A DNA stretch of 64,000 nucleotides from a virus. The stretch spans positions 1 to 64,000 of IMG/VR virus record IMGVR_UViG_3300044608_000251; one strand, written 5' to 3'. The translations under genes and the position numbers were made by a program. Shown piece by piece: positions 7,265-14,485 of this stretch. Position 1 is the first letter of the stretch; every line of letters starts with the position of its first letter. The notes beneath the pieces are model-generated. The model saw only the letters and a list, made by a program, of their open reading frames with translations, ran no database searches and had not been told where the DNA came from.

Positions 7265-9090
7265 ACTTAATAACGATTGACTTTGAGACTTACTACGATA
7301 AGTCTACATATAGTTTATCGAAATCGACCACAGAAGAATATGTGCGTGACCCCCGTTTTGAGGTAATCGGAGTAGCTGTTAAGGTTAACAACGAAGAAAC
7401 CGAGTGGGCTAGTGGTACACACGAACAGATTAAGAAGTGGTTACAAGGATTTGATTGGGCTAACTCAGGTGCGCTTGCACACAACATGATGTTTGATGGC
7501 TTTATCCTTTCCGAAAGATTTGGCATTGAACCAAAGATATACCTTGATACTTTATGTATGGGTCGTGGGCTACATGGTGTGGAAGTTGGTGGCAGCCTAG
7601 CTGCATTAACTACAAGATACAACTTAGGTGTTAAGGGTGATGAGGTTATCGCAGCATCCGGGAAAACTCGGATCGACTTTACAGATGAAGAACTTAATAG
7701 ATACGGTGATTACTGTGTCAATGATGTGGAATTAACCTACAAACTATTTCATACAATCATGGCAAAGGGGTTCCCCAAAAAGGAACTAAAGATCATCGAC
7801 CTAACCCTTCGGATGTTTACCTTGCCGAAACTAGATTTAAACCTAACTATGTTAGAGCAACATCTACGAAACATTCAGGATAAGAAAGCCCTACTATTAT
7901 TAGAGGCTGACGTTGAGAAGACCGAGTTGGCTTCTAACCCGAAGTTTGCCGCCCTCTTAGAAAAGATGGGTGTGCCTGTGCCAATAAAGATTAGCCCTGC
8001 AACAGGAAAGGAAACATTTGCCCTTGCTAAAAATGATGAAGAGTTTAAGGCTTTGGCTGAACACCCTGATCTTAGAGTTCAGGCACTCGTTGCCGCTAGA
8101 CTGGGGACTAAGTCAACCCTTGAGGAAACCCGAACAGAAAGATTTATCGGAATCTCAAAAAGAGGATTGATGCCAGTCCCCCTAAAATACTATGCGGCAC
8201 ATACGGGAAGGTGGGGTGGTAGTGATTCCCTAAACTTGCAGAACCTTCCAGCACGGGGTGATAACGGTGGGAAGTTAAAGAAAGCAATTGAAGCTCCTGA
8301 AGGCTATGTAATTATTGATTCAGACTCATCACAGATTGAAGCACGGGTACTTGCTTGGTTAGCAGGACAGAACGATTTGGTGGAGGCATTTAAGAATGGC
8401 GAAGACGTTTACAAGATCATGGCTTCGGCTATATATGAAAAGAGCGCAGATAAAATCACGAAGGAGGAACGCTTCGTCGGGAAGACGACCATCCTTGGCG
8501 CTGGCTACGGGATGGGGGCAAAGAAATTCGGGGCACAACTTAAGACGTTCGGTACGAGTGTTACTGAAGAGGAAGCCCGTCATATCATCGAGGTATACCG
8601 ACAAACATATCCTAGCATTGTTAGCTTGTGGCGAGAAGCGCAGACGGCCCTAGAAGCATTAACTAAAGGCATGACAACATCTTTGGGTAAAGAAGGTGTA
8701 CTAAGTCTGGTCCCAGAAGAACGTGGAATTCGATTGCCAAGTGGCTTGTTGCTTCGTTACGACGGATTGATAGCACTACGGGGTGAGAAAGGTATGCAAT
8801 ACAATTACAGGACTCGCTTCGGATGGAACAATATCTATGGCGGTAAGGTTATTGAGAACGTCTGCCAAGCCCTTGCTAGATGTATCATTGGCGAACAGAT
8901 GATTAAGATTGCTAAGAAGTATGATGTCGTATTGACGGTTCATGATGCGGTTGCATGTCTTGCACGTGAGGAAGAAGCTGAAGAAGCCCAAGCCTACGTA
9001 GAGGAGTGCATGAAGTGGACACCTGAGTGGGCAGATGGTTTGCCTGTTAGTTGTGAGAGTGGGTACGGGAGGAGTTATGGAGATTGCTGA
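7261..9090 (+). CDS. Family A DNA polymerase with 3'-5' exonuclease domain
   Basis: Replicative polymerase of the Pol I type, as used by many podoviruses. The GTG start at the preceding stop (GTGA) gives 609 residues; an upstream TTG would add eleven. The N-terminal DnaQ-like exonuclease shows IDFET (D7, E9), HNMMFD and YCVNDVELTY. In the polymerase domain motif A is DSSQIEAR (D355, E360), motif B runs from R404 through K408 to Y416-G417, and motif C is TVHDAV (H561-D562). Motif C usually reads HDE, so Ala replaces the Glu while the metal-binding Asp remains. No 5'-3' exonuclease domain. Downstream nuclease and helicase genes complete a replication set. Confidence 0.93.
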   Translation: MNLITIDFETYYDKSTYSLSKSTTEEYVRDPRFEVIGVAVKVNNEETEWASGTHEQIKKWLQGFDWANSGALAHNMMFDGFILSERFGIEPKIYLDTLCMGRGLHGVEVGGSLAALTTRYNLGVKGDEVIAASGKTRIDFTDEELNRYGDYCVNDVELTYKLFHTIMAKGFPKKELKIIDLTLRMFTLPKLDLNLTMLEQHLRNIQDKKALLLLEADVEKTELASNPKFAALLEKMGVPVPIKISPATGKETFALAKNDEEFKALAEHPDLRVQALVAARLGTKSTLEETRTERFIGISKRGLMPVPLKYYAAHTGRWGGSDSLNLQNLPARGDNGGKLKKAIEAPEGYVIIDSDSSQIEARVLAWLAGQNDLVEAFKNGEDVYKIMASAIYEKSADKITKEERFVGKTTILGAGYGMGAKKFGAQLKTFGTSVTEEEARHIIEVYRQTYPSIVSLWREAQTALEALTKGMTTSLGKEGVLSLVPEERGIRLPSGLLLRYDGLIALRGEKGMQYNYRTRFGWNNIYGGKVIENVCQALARCIIGEQMIKIAKKYDVVLTVHDAVACLAREEEAEEAQAYVEECMKWTPEWADGLPVSCESGYGRSYGDC

Positions 9091-9682
9091 GGAATACAGA
9101 TTAAAAGTATCAGTTAGAAATAACTTAATATTAAAAGCTATGGAAGCCCAAGGGTATACAAACATACATAAGTTCTCTAAAGCATGTGATGTTTCTATTA
9201 CAGGGTTATATGATTTAATTAATTTAAAGGCTGCCCCTATAACTGAAGACGGGGAGTTTAGTAAAGTAGCAAAACAGTTAATGGAAGCCCTTGGTGCTTG
9301 CCCAGTAGAACTTTGGACTGAGGAACAACTAACTTTAAAACTAAGAACGAACAGTGTAGAAAGACATCTTAGTAAAGAGGCGTTACAAGAAGCCTTACAG
9401 TCTAATGCTAGAAGTTTAGTTGGCTTACCTTATGATGAGGTAGTTGACAAAGAAGAAGTTACATTAGTTAGGGACACGCTAGATAGCTTAACACCTAGAG
9501 AAGCGCAAGTATTAAGCATGCGTTTTGGAATAGGTAATGAAGATGAAGGTTCTTTAGAGGAAGTAGGTAAAAAGTTGGGGGTATCACGTGAGCGTGTTCG
9601 GCAGATGGAAGCTAAAGCATTACGTAAGATGCGCCACCCTTCAAGATCAGATAAATTAAGAGAACTTTTAGATGAGGAATAG
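9077..9682 (+). CDS. Sigma-70 region 4 protein with N-terminal HTH-like domain
   Basis: 201 residues from the ATG preceded by GGGAGGAG. The C-terminal 70 residues are strongly RpoD-like: LTPREAQVLSMRFGIG, EEVGKKLGVSRERVRQMEAK, then LRKMRHPSRS, i.e. sigma region 4 including the -35-recognising helix. Regions 1-3 are absent. The N-terminal part (about residues 12-80; SKACDVSITGLYDLINLK) resembles an Xre/Cro-type helix-turn-helix. It may join host RNA polymerase to phage late promoters, or act as an anti-host or co-activator protein. It overlaps the polymerase gene by 14 bases. Region 4 identity is clear; the role is inferred. Confidence 0.8.
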   Translation: MEIAEEYRLKVSVRNNLILKAMEAQGYTNIHKFSKACDVSITGLYDLINLKAAPITEDGEFSKVAKQLMEALGACPVELWTEEQLTLKLRTNSVERHLSKEALQEALQSNARSLVGLPYDEVVDKEEVTLVRDTLDSLTPREAQVLSMRFGIGNEDEGSLEEVGKKLGVSRERVRQMEAKALRKMRHPSRSDKLRELLDEE

Positions 9683-9683
9683 T

Positions 9684-9884
9684 ATGAATTTAGAACCTGT
9701 GGGCGCAGTTGTTTTTGATTACGCAGATTTATTATTACGTGCTAGGACTAACCTACGTGGTTTTGAGAACGCTATGAATAGTCGTCACTTTGGTGAGGCA
9801 CACGAATATATGATGAACGCTTTTGTAGATGTACGATTATTAACCCATATATCAGGAGAATCTTGTGACAATAAGCAGGAGTGA
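9684..9884 (+). CDS. Hypothetical protein
   Basis: 66 residues from the ATG just after the sigma-like stop (an in-frame ATG lies 12 bases upstream). Predicted helical, containing FDYADLLLRARTNLRGFENA. The ribosome binding site is GATGAGGA. Its 3' end overlaps the GTG start of the next small gene. Function unknown. Confidence 0.5.
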   Translation: MNLEPVGAVVFDYADLLLRARTNLRGFENAMNSRHFGEAHEYMMNAFVDVRLLTHISGESCDNKQE

Positions 9885-10014
9885 CTTATTAAAAGAACTA
9901 ATGCCAGGACTTAAAGCATTGTTTGATATTGAATACGATAAATATAAGGATGATCCTCGTATGCCTGTCTTTGCTGAGAAACCAAGCTATGAGATTGAGG
10001 TAGATTTTGACTAA
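9865..10014 (+). CDS. 49-residue capsid N-terminus look-alike
   Basis: GTG start preceded by AGGAGA at a good distance; it ends eight bases into the next gene. The first 27 residues mirror the phage's own major capsid protein: both read ISRxxLLKEL, then PGLxALF and an EYxxY. I count 18 identities in 27 positions. After that the sequences diverge, and this protein ends with an acidic tail (EIEVDFD). At DNA level the two differ at many synonymous sites, so this is not a fresh duplication. It could interact with capsid subunits, scaffold or a capsid-sensing host factor. Function unknown. Confidence 0.65.
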   Translation: MTISRSDLLKELMPGLKALFDIEYDKYKDDPRMPVFAEKPSYEIEVDFD

Positions 10015-10675
10015 GATTCCAGCGTGGTCATACTCAAGCATTAAGTTGTTTGACCAATGTCCTAAGAAGTATTACCACCTACGGGTGGTTAGGGATGTTA
10101 AAGACCCACCCACGGATGCCATTATGTACGGCAAGTCTTTCCATGAAGCGGCGGAATTATATATCAAAGAAGGCAAGCCCATACCCCCACAATTTAGTTT
10201 TGCTAAGAACGCTTTGGATAATCTAAAACAGTTGGAAGGCGAGAAGTTGTGCGAGTATGAGATGGGTTTAACGGCTAGTTTAGAGCCTTGTGGGTTCAAA
10301 GACCCTAATGTGTGGTGGAGAGGGGTAGCTGACCTTGTTATCCTCAATGGCAAGGAAGCACGTTGCCTAGACTACAAGACGGGAAAGTCAGCTAAGTATG
10401 CGGATACTGACCAGCTAGAGCTTATGGCACTTGCTATGTTTAAGCACTTTCCTGAAGTAGAAAGGGTCAAAGGAGCACTGTTTTTCGTGGTCAGCAAGAA
10501 CTTCATAAAGGACTCGTATGATGGGGAGAATCAGGATAAAATGTGGGCTAAGTGGTTGGCAGAATTCAACAGGCTTAAGTTCGCTTACGAGAATGACGTT
10601 TGGAATCCTCGCCCAAGTGGGTTGTGTAAGAAATACTGCCCCGTTTTAGAGTGTCCTCACAACGGAAGAAATTAA
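10007..10675 (+). CDS. Cas4/AddB-like Fe-S PD-(D/E)xK nuclease
   Basis: 222 residues from a TTG start. It carries the RecB/Cas4 nuclease pattern: SIKLFDQCPKKYY at the N-terminus, GKSFHEAAELY (H46), GVADLV (D109), LDYKTGKS (D122, K124) and DQLELM (Q136). Four cysteines, C18 plus C207, C211 and C216, are placed as in Cas4 and AddB, where one N-terminal and three C-terminal Cys hold a 4Fe-4S cluster. Likely an exonuclease in recombination or replication-end processing. It lies between the polymerase and an SNF2 helicase. No Cas1 or Cas2 nearby, so a CRISPR role is not suggested. Confidence 0.8.
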   Translation: MTKIPAWSYSSIKLFDQCPKKYYHLRVVRDVKDPPTDAIMYGKSFHEAAELYIKEGKPIPPQFSFAKNALDNLKQLEGEKLCEYEMGLTASLEPCGFKDPNVWWRGVADLVILNGKEARCLDYKTGKSAKYADTDQLELMALAMFKHFPEVERVKGALFFVVSKNFIKDSYDGENQDKMWAKWLAEFNRLKFAYENDVWNPRPSGLCKKYCPVLECPHNGRN

Positions 10676-10676
10676 A

Positions 10677-10997
10677 ATGCCTTATGTAAATAAACCTAGA
10701 CCATACAAAAAAGAGTACGAACAGCAAAAAGCTAGAGGTGAACTTGAACGTCGCATGGAGCGCCAACGCTTAAGACGTGCATACGATAAAGCTCATGCTG
10801 ATAGTCCGGTAGACAAAGATAAGACTGCCGAAAGTAGAGAAGGTAAAGACTTAGCCCATAGAAAAGCCTTAGATAAAGGTGGGTCTAATAAAGACGGATA
10901 CTCGGTTCAAAGTGTTTCAAAGAACCGATCCTTTAAACGAGATTCAAAAAGTAACCTAGTATCAGAAGTAAGTAAAAAAGAAAAAAAGAAAAAATAA
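10677..10997 (+). CDS. Basic HNH-like or nucleic-acid-binding protein
   Basis: 106 residues, very rich in Lys and Arg. The opening MPYVNKPRPYKKEYEQQK and the block KDLAHRKALDKGGSNKDGY with SKNRSF are seen in a group of small phage proteins that look like reduced HNH units (His of the DLAH segment, then GG-x-N). The zinc-binding cysteines of a full HNH are missing, so activity is uncertain. The C-terminus is a lysine run ending at an A-rich stretch. Confidence 0.5.
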   Translation: MPYVNKPRPYKKEYEQQKARGELERRMERQRLRRAYDKAHADSPVDKDKTAESREGKDLAHRKALDKGGSNKDGYSVQSVSKNRSFKRDSKSNLVSEVSKKEKKKK

Positions 10998-11019
10998 AAA
11001 TAGGTAACGGGAGAATAAG

Positions 11020-12558
11020 TTGGAAATTGTAGATAACAAGGTACTTGTTTTAAATCTACGTGACCCAAACAAGGTTACGTCAGTAATACCAAAAAGCCGA
11101 GATTTAGGCGGGAATCGTGTCGCTGTTAATTGGGGCTTGGATGAAGCGCAAGTGCTAAAGAACTTACAAATTAAAAACATCCCATCACCAATTATGGGAC
11201 AATACAACTGGCCTGGATTACACAAACCGTTTGATCATCAAAAAGTTACTTCATCATTCTTGACTTTGCACCGCCGAGCTTTCTGTCTTAACGAACAAGG
11301 CACAGGCAAGACGGGATCAGTTATTTGGGCAGCAGATTACCTAATGAAGCTAGGGCGAATTAAACGTGTGCTTGTTATATGCCCTCTTTCTATTATGGAT
11401 TCGGCATGGAGAGCAGACCTATTTAAGTTTGCCATGCACCGCCACGTAGATATAGCCTATGGTAACAAGTTTAAACGCTCAAGAATTATTAGGTCGGAAG
11501 CAGAGTTTGTTATCATTAATTATGATGGTGTGGAGATTGTGCAGGAAGAAATAGCAAATGGTGGGTTTGATCTAATTGTTATTGACGAAGCTAACGCATA
11601 TAAGAATCCTACCACTACTCGCTGGAAGACATTAAACAAGATTCTTAAGCCTGACACATGGCTATGGATGCTAACAGGGACACCAGCCGCACAGTCCCCA
11701 GTAGACGCTTACGGGTTGGCAAAGCTAGTAAACCCTCAAGGAGTACCAAGGTTTTATTCAGCGTTTAAAGATATGGTGATGTATAAGGTATCGCAGTTTC
11801 GTTGGATAAACAAGCCTGATGCAGATAAGACGGTACACCAAGCACTCCAGCCAGCCATACGCTTTACTAAAGAAGAATGTTTGGACTTACCTGATATGAC
11901 ATACGTATCCCGTGAAGTCGAATTGACCCCAATGCAGAAGAAGTACTACGAGTTGTTACGTAAACAGTTGGTAGTATCGGCAGTTGGGGAGCAGATTACG
12001 GCGGTAAACGCTGCAGTTGGATTAAACAAACTCCTACAAATATCTTGTGGTGCTGTTTATTCTGATAGCGGGGAGACATTAGAGTTTGATATTAAGAACC
12101 GATATAAAGTGTTACGTGAGGTAGTTGATGAAACAAAACAAAAGGTTTTAATCTTTGTGCCGTTCAAACATACCATCGGTATCTTGTCGGATAAACTAAA
12201 GTGTGACGGATTTACAACAGAAATTATCAATGGTGATGTAAGTGTTAATAACCGCACAGATATATTTAAACGCTTTCAAGAAACACCTAATCCACGTATT
12301 TTAATTATTCAACCACAGGCGGCGGCACATGGTGTAACGCTTACAGCGGCTGATACGGTGGTGTGGTGGGGTCCGACATCATCATTAGAAACATATGCGC
12401 AAGCTAACGCTCGTGTACATCGTGCAGGACAAAGACACCCAGTTACAATCGTAAGGTTGCAAGGAAGCAACGTTGAAAAGCATTTATACAAAATGCTTGA
12501 TAATAAAATAGAAGATCATGTAAAATTAGTTGAGCTTTACAAGAATTTACTTGATTAA
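11020..12558 (+). CDS. SNF2/SWI2-type DNA helicase or translocase
   Basis: 512-residue superfamily 2 ATPase. Motif I is EQGTGKTGS (GTGKT at 94-98), motif II is VIDEAN (DEAN at 189-192), motif III is LTGTPAA, and the C-terminal lobe shows AAAHGVTLTAADTVVW and the motif VI region QANARVHRAGQ, typical of SNF2 proteins. The start is a TTG preceded by GGGAG. Phage relatives are thought to act in replication, recombination or strand separation. It follows the nuclease and a basic protein, and precedes a new promoter. Confidence 0.9.
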   Translation: MEIVDNKVLVLNLRDPNKVTSVIPKSRDLGGNRVAVNWGLDEAQVLKNLQIKNIPSPIMGQYNWPGLHKPFDHQKVTSSFLTLHRRAFCLNEQGTGKTGSVIWAADYLMKLGRIKRVLVICPLSIMDSAWRADLFKFAMHRHVDIAYGNKFKRSRIIRSEAEFVIINYDGVEIVQEEIANGGFDLIVIDEANAYKNPTTTRWKTLNKILKPDTWLWMLTGTPAAQSPVDAYGLAKLVNPQGVPRFYSAFKDMVMYKVSQFRWINKPDADKTVHQALQPAIRFTKEECLDLPDMTYVSREVELTPMQKKYYELLRKQLVVSAVGEQITAVNAAVGLNKLLQISCGAVYSDSGETLEFDIKNRYKVLREVVDETKQKVLIFVPFKHTIGILSDKLKCDGFTTEIINGDVSVNNRTDIFKRFQETPNPRILIIQPQAAAHGVTLTAADTVVWWGPTSSLETYAQANARVHRAGQRHPVTIVRLQGSNVEKHLYKMLDNKIEDHVKLVELYKNLLD

Positions 12559-12579
12559 GCTAGTTTAGAGTAGTATAGT
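12551..12579 (+). promoter_or_regulatory. Candidate sigma70 promoter
   Basis: TTGATT, exactly 17 bases, then TATAGT, giving a start near 12586. It overlaps the helicase stop codon. A short inverted repeat TGATAG/CTATCA (12588-12593 and 12613-12618) follows in the leader of the next gene and may be an operator or hairpin. Confidence 0.45.
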
Positions 12580-12637
12580 ATTAACACTGATAGTGAGAAA
12601 ACAAAAGTGCCGCTATCATTACAAACAGGAGAATATA

Positions 12638-13054
12638 ATGTCAGACAACGAAGTTGTAGGGGACAGTGTCCCTTTAGAAAAGCTAACCCGTATATACGTT
12701 AAGATGCGGGATAAAAAAGCCGAGCTTGCACATGAGCTTGAGCAGAAGATCGGTAAGTTAGAAACCGACATGAGTACTATAAAATCAGCGATCATTCATC
12801 AAATGGAAGACCTTGGTGTTGAGAGCATACGAACCGAAGCTGGTGTTGTATACCGTACCGTAAGAACTAAGTACGCAACATCCGATTGGGAATCCATGAA
12901 CAAGTTTATTCTTGAACATGGTGTGCCTGAACTATTGGTGAAGTCTATTAACCAATCCAATATGAAGGCATTTTTAGAAGAGAACCCTGATCTATTACCC
13001 CCAGGACTTAACGCAAACATGGAATATTCAGTAACAGTAAGGAGAAGCAAATAA
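12638..13054 (+). CDS. Conserved phage hypothetical protein, coiled-coil N-terminus
   Basis: 138 residues starting at the ATG after AGGAGAAT; an upstream in-frame GTG is less likely. An N-terminal helix (KMRDKKAELAHELEQKIGKL) is followed by GVESIRTEAGVVYRTVRTKY, then ENPDLLPPGL and a beta end. I recall this as a widespread phage family found beside replication genes, of unknown function. It overlaps the next gene by one base. Confidence 0.6.
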   Translation: MSDNEVVGDSVPLEKLTRIYVKMRDKKAELAHELEQKIGKLETDMSTIKSAIIHQMEDLGVESIRTEAGVVYRTVRTKYATSDWESMNKFILEHGVPELLVKSINQSNMKAFLEENPDLLPPGLNANMEYSVTVRRSK

Positions 13055-13323
13055 TGGAAGAATCATACGTTGCAATAGAAGATGTGGCAAAGCACTTTGC
13101 TGTATCAGTATCAACTGTACGTGCATGGCTCCGACAAAATCTTATTCCTTCATTAAAGGTTGGCGGTGTATATCGTTTCAAACTAAATGAAGTAGATGAG
13201 GCTTTAAGGAAACTAAGCGGCGGCACATTAGTACAAGAAGAAAAGGATGGTAGTTTGACAGTTACTGCCGATTCCAATGCAGCACAACTGTCATTTAATT
13301 TTAACCCCGACGATGACATTTAG
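13054..13323 (+). CDS. Excisionase/MerR-like HTH protein
   Basis: 89-residue DNA-binding protein. YVAIEDVAKHFAVSVSTVRA, followed by WLRQNLIPSLKVGGVYRF, is the winged helix-turn-helix of the excisionase (HTH_17) family. The C-terminus is polar and variable. No integrase is present in the window, so true excisionase activity is not suggested; a transcription regulator is more likely. Coupled to the previous gene (TAATG). Confidence 0.75.
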   Translation: MEESYVAIEDVAKHFAVSVSTVRAWLRQNLIPSLKVGGVYRFKLNEVDEALRKLSGGTLVQEEKDGSLTVTADSNAAQLSFNFNPDDDI

Positions 13324-13332
13324 GAGAATTAA

Positions 13333-13482
13333 GTGAAAAAAATCGTTTTAGCCATTTGGCTTTGTATGGTAGCAACACTAGCTTACGCTAACTGTACTAC
13401 TTCAACTGTTACCTATAATGGTAAATTTACAACATGTACTACATGCTGTTATAACGGTAACTGCAACACAACTTGTTTCTAA
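13333..13482 (+). CDS. Secreted cysteine-rich micropeptide
   Basis: 49 residues from a GTG after AGGAGAATTA. It starts MKKIVLAIWLCMVATLAYA, a textbook Sec signal peptide with AYA before the expected cut. The mature part of about 30 residues is rich in Thr, Asn and Tyr and carries six cysteines, so it could hold three disulfides in the periplasm. No lipobox. Placed between two cytosolic DNA-binding genes. Function unknown; a host-envelope or superinfection role is speculation. Confidence 0.6.
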   Translation: MKKIVLAIWLCMVATLAYANCTTSTVTYNGKFTTCTTCCYNGNCNTTCF

Positions 13483-13497
13483 TTAAGGAGAATAATA

Positions 13498-14370
13498 ATG
13501 AGCGAAATGACTCTATTTAAAGGTGGTTTACCTGCATACCTAAAAGGTACTGATGATGCAACTAATGCCCTAGCTGGTACAAGCGACGGTGGTGGTTTAG
13601 GTGCACGTCGTATATCAATTAAAGGCGGTGTATTCCGTGAATTTATTGGTGGTAAAGAATACCGAGTATCTGAAGAACGTTCTATGAACGTGGTAATTGT
13701 AAAAGCTGCTTCAAAAGTTTCCCGTATTTACTACTCAGGTAGTTATGTAGAAGGTGAAACTGTGTCCCCAACTTGCTGGTCTTCCGACAGCCAACGCCCT
13801 GATGAAAAGGTTAAGACTCCGCAGTCAGCCACCTGCTTAACTTGCCCAAAAAACATCAAAGGTTCAGGTCAAGGAGAGAGCCGTGCTTGCCGCTACCAAC
13901 AACGTCTAGCCGTCGTACTGGACAGCGAGGTAGATAAAGAAGAAGTTTATCAATTAGTACTGCCACCTACATCCGTGTTTGGTGATGGTGAAAAAGGTAA
14001 GCTCCCTTTACAAGCATATGCTCGTCATTTGAAGAATCACGGTACACCCATTACTGGTGTTGTTACTGAGATGCGATTTGACACAGCAAGCCCTACTCCT
14101 AAGTTAGTGTTCAAACCGTTGCGCCCTGTTACAGAAGAAGAGTATGCAGTTATTCAAAAACTCAAAGACTCTCCTGAAGCATTATCTGCAATAGCATTAA
14201 CGGTTGCACAAACTGATGGTGTTAAGGATAAGCCAAGTTTGAAGGCAGCACTACTTGCACCAGTAGAAGCAGAGGCTGTTGAAGAGCCTAAAAAAGCAGC
14301 ACCCAAGAAAGCCGTAGTTGGCAACGAACCTAAGTTAGAAGACTTAGTTGGTGAATGGGATGATGCTTAA
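13498..14370 (+). CDS. Putative ssDNA-binding protein with acidic tail
   Basis: 290 residues. The N-terminal half is rich in beta strands and Gly. A cysteine set (CW, then CLTCPKN and RACRY, about residues 99-139) could bind zinc. The C-terminus is an Ala/Lys/Pro-rich linker ending in LEDLVGEWDDA. A flexible linker with an acidic tip is typical of ssDNA-binding proteins, and the gene lies directly before the primase-helicase. I do not recognise an OB-fold by eye, so the role is an inference from tail and context. The ribosome binding site is AAGGAG. Confidence 0.5.
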   Translation: MSEMTLFKGGLPAYLKGTDDATNALAGTSDGGGLGARRISIKGGVFREFIGGKEYRVSEERSMNVVIVKAASKVSRIYYSGSYVEGETVSPTCWSSDSQRPDEKVKTPQSATCLTCPKNIKGSGQGESRACRYQQRLAVVLDSEVDKEEVYQLVLPPTSVFGDGEKGKLPLQAYARHLKNHGTPITGVVTEMRFDTASPTPKLVFKPLRPVTEEEYAVIQKLKDSPEALSAIALTVAQTDGVKDKPSLKAALLAPVEAEAVEEPKKAAPKKAVVGNEPKLEDLVGEWDDA

Positions 14371-14374
14371 ATAA

Positions 14375-14483
14375 CTGTTTTACGGGGGGAAAGCGCAAGT
14401 CGGCTCGGCGACTTTAAACAGCCTGTATGAATCGTAAGATTCTCCTTCACATGAGGCGCAAGTACCCCCACCCTAAAAGGTGG
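14375..14483 (+). ncRNA. Structured leader of the primase-helicase gene
   Basis: The 115-base gap before the primase contains several perfect pairings. CTGTTT (14375-14380) pairs AAACAG (14416-14421), enclosing AAGTCG/CGACTT (14397-14402 and 14409-14414). GAATC/GATTC with a GTAA loop lies at 14429-14442. G6 at 14384-14389 can pair C5 at 14465-14469, a pseudoknot over the first stem. CCACC (14468-14472) can pair GGTGG (14479-14483), which is the ribosome binding site of the ATG at 14486. The last two pairings share bases and exclude each other, as in a translational switch. GCGCAAGT occurs twice. No known riboswitch class recognised. Confidence 0.5.
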
Positions 14484-14485
14484 CT

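Noticed and set aside
10007-10675. Cas4 as part of a CRISPR system
   Set aside because: The Cas4/AddB-like nuclease stands alone in a replication operon without cas1, cas2 or repeats.
13054-13323. Excisionase as proof of a temperate phage
   Set aside because: The HTH fold fits, but no integrase, repressor pair or attachment site was found in the window.
14371-14485. tRNA or tmRNA gene
   Set aside because: No acceptor stem with T-loop (GTTCRA) and no anticodon arm arrangement; the pairings fit a leader structure better.
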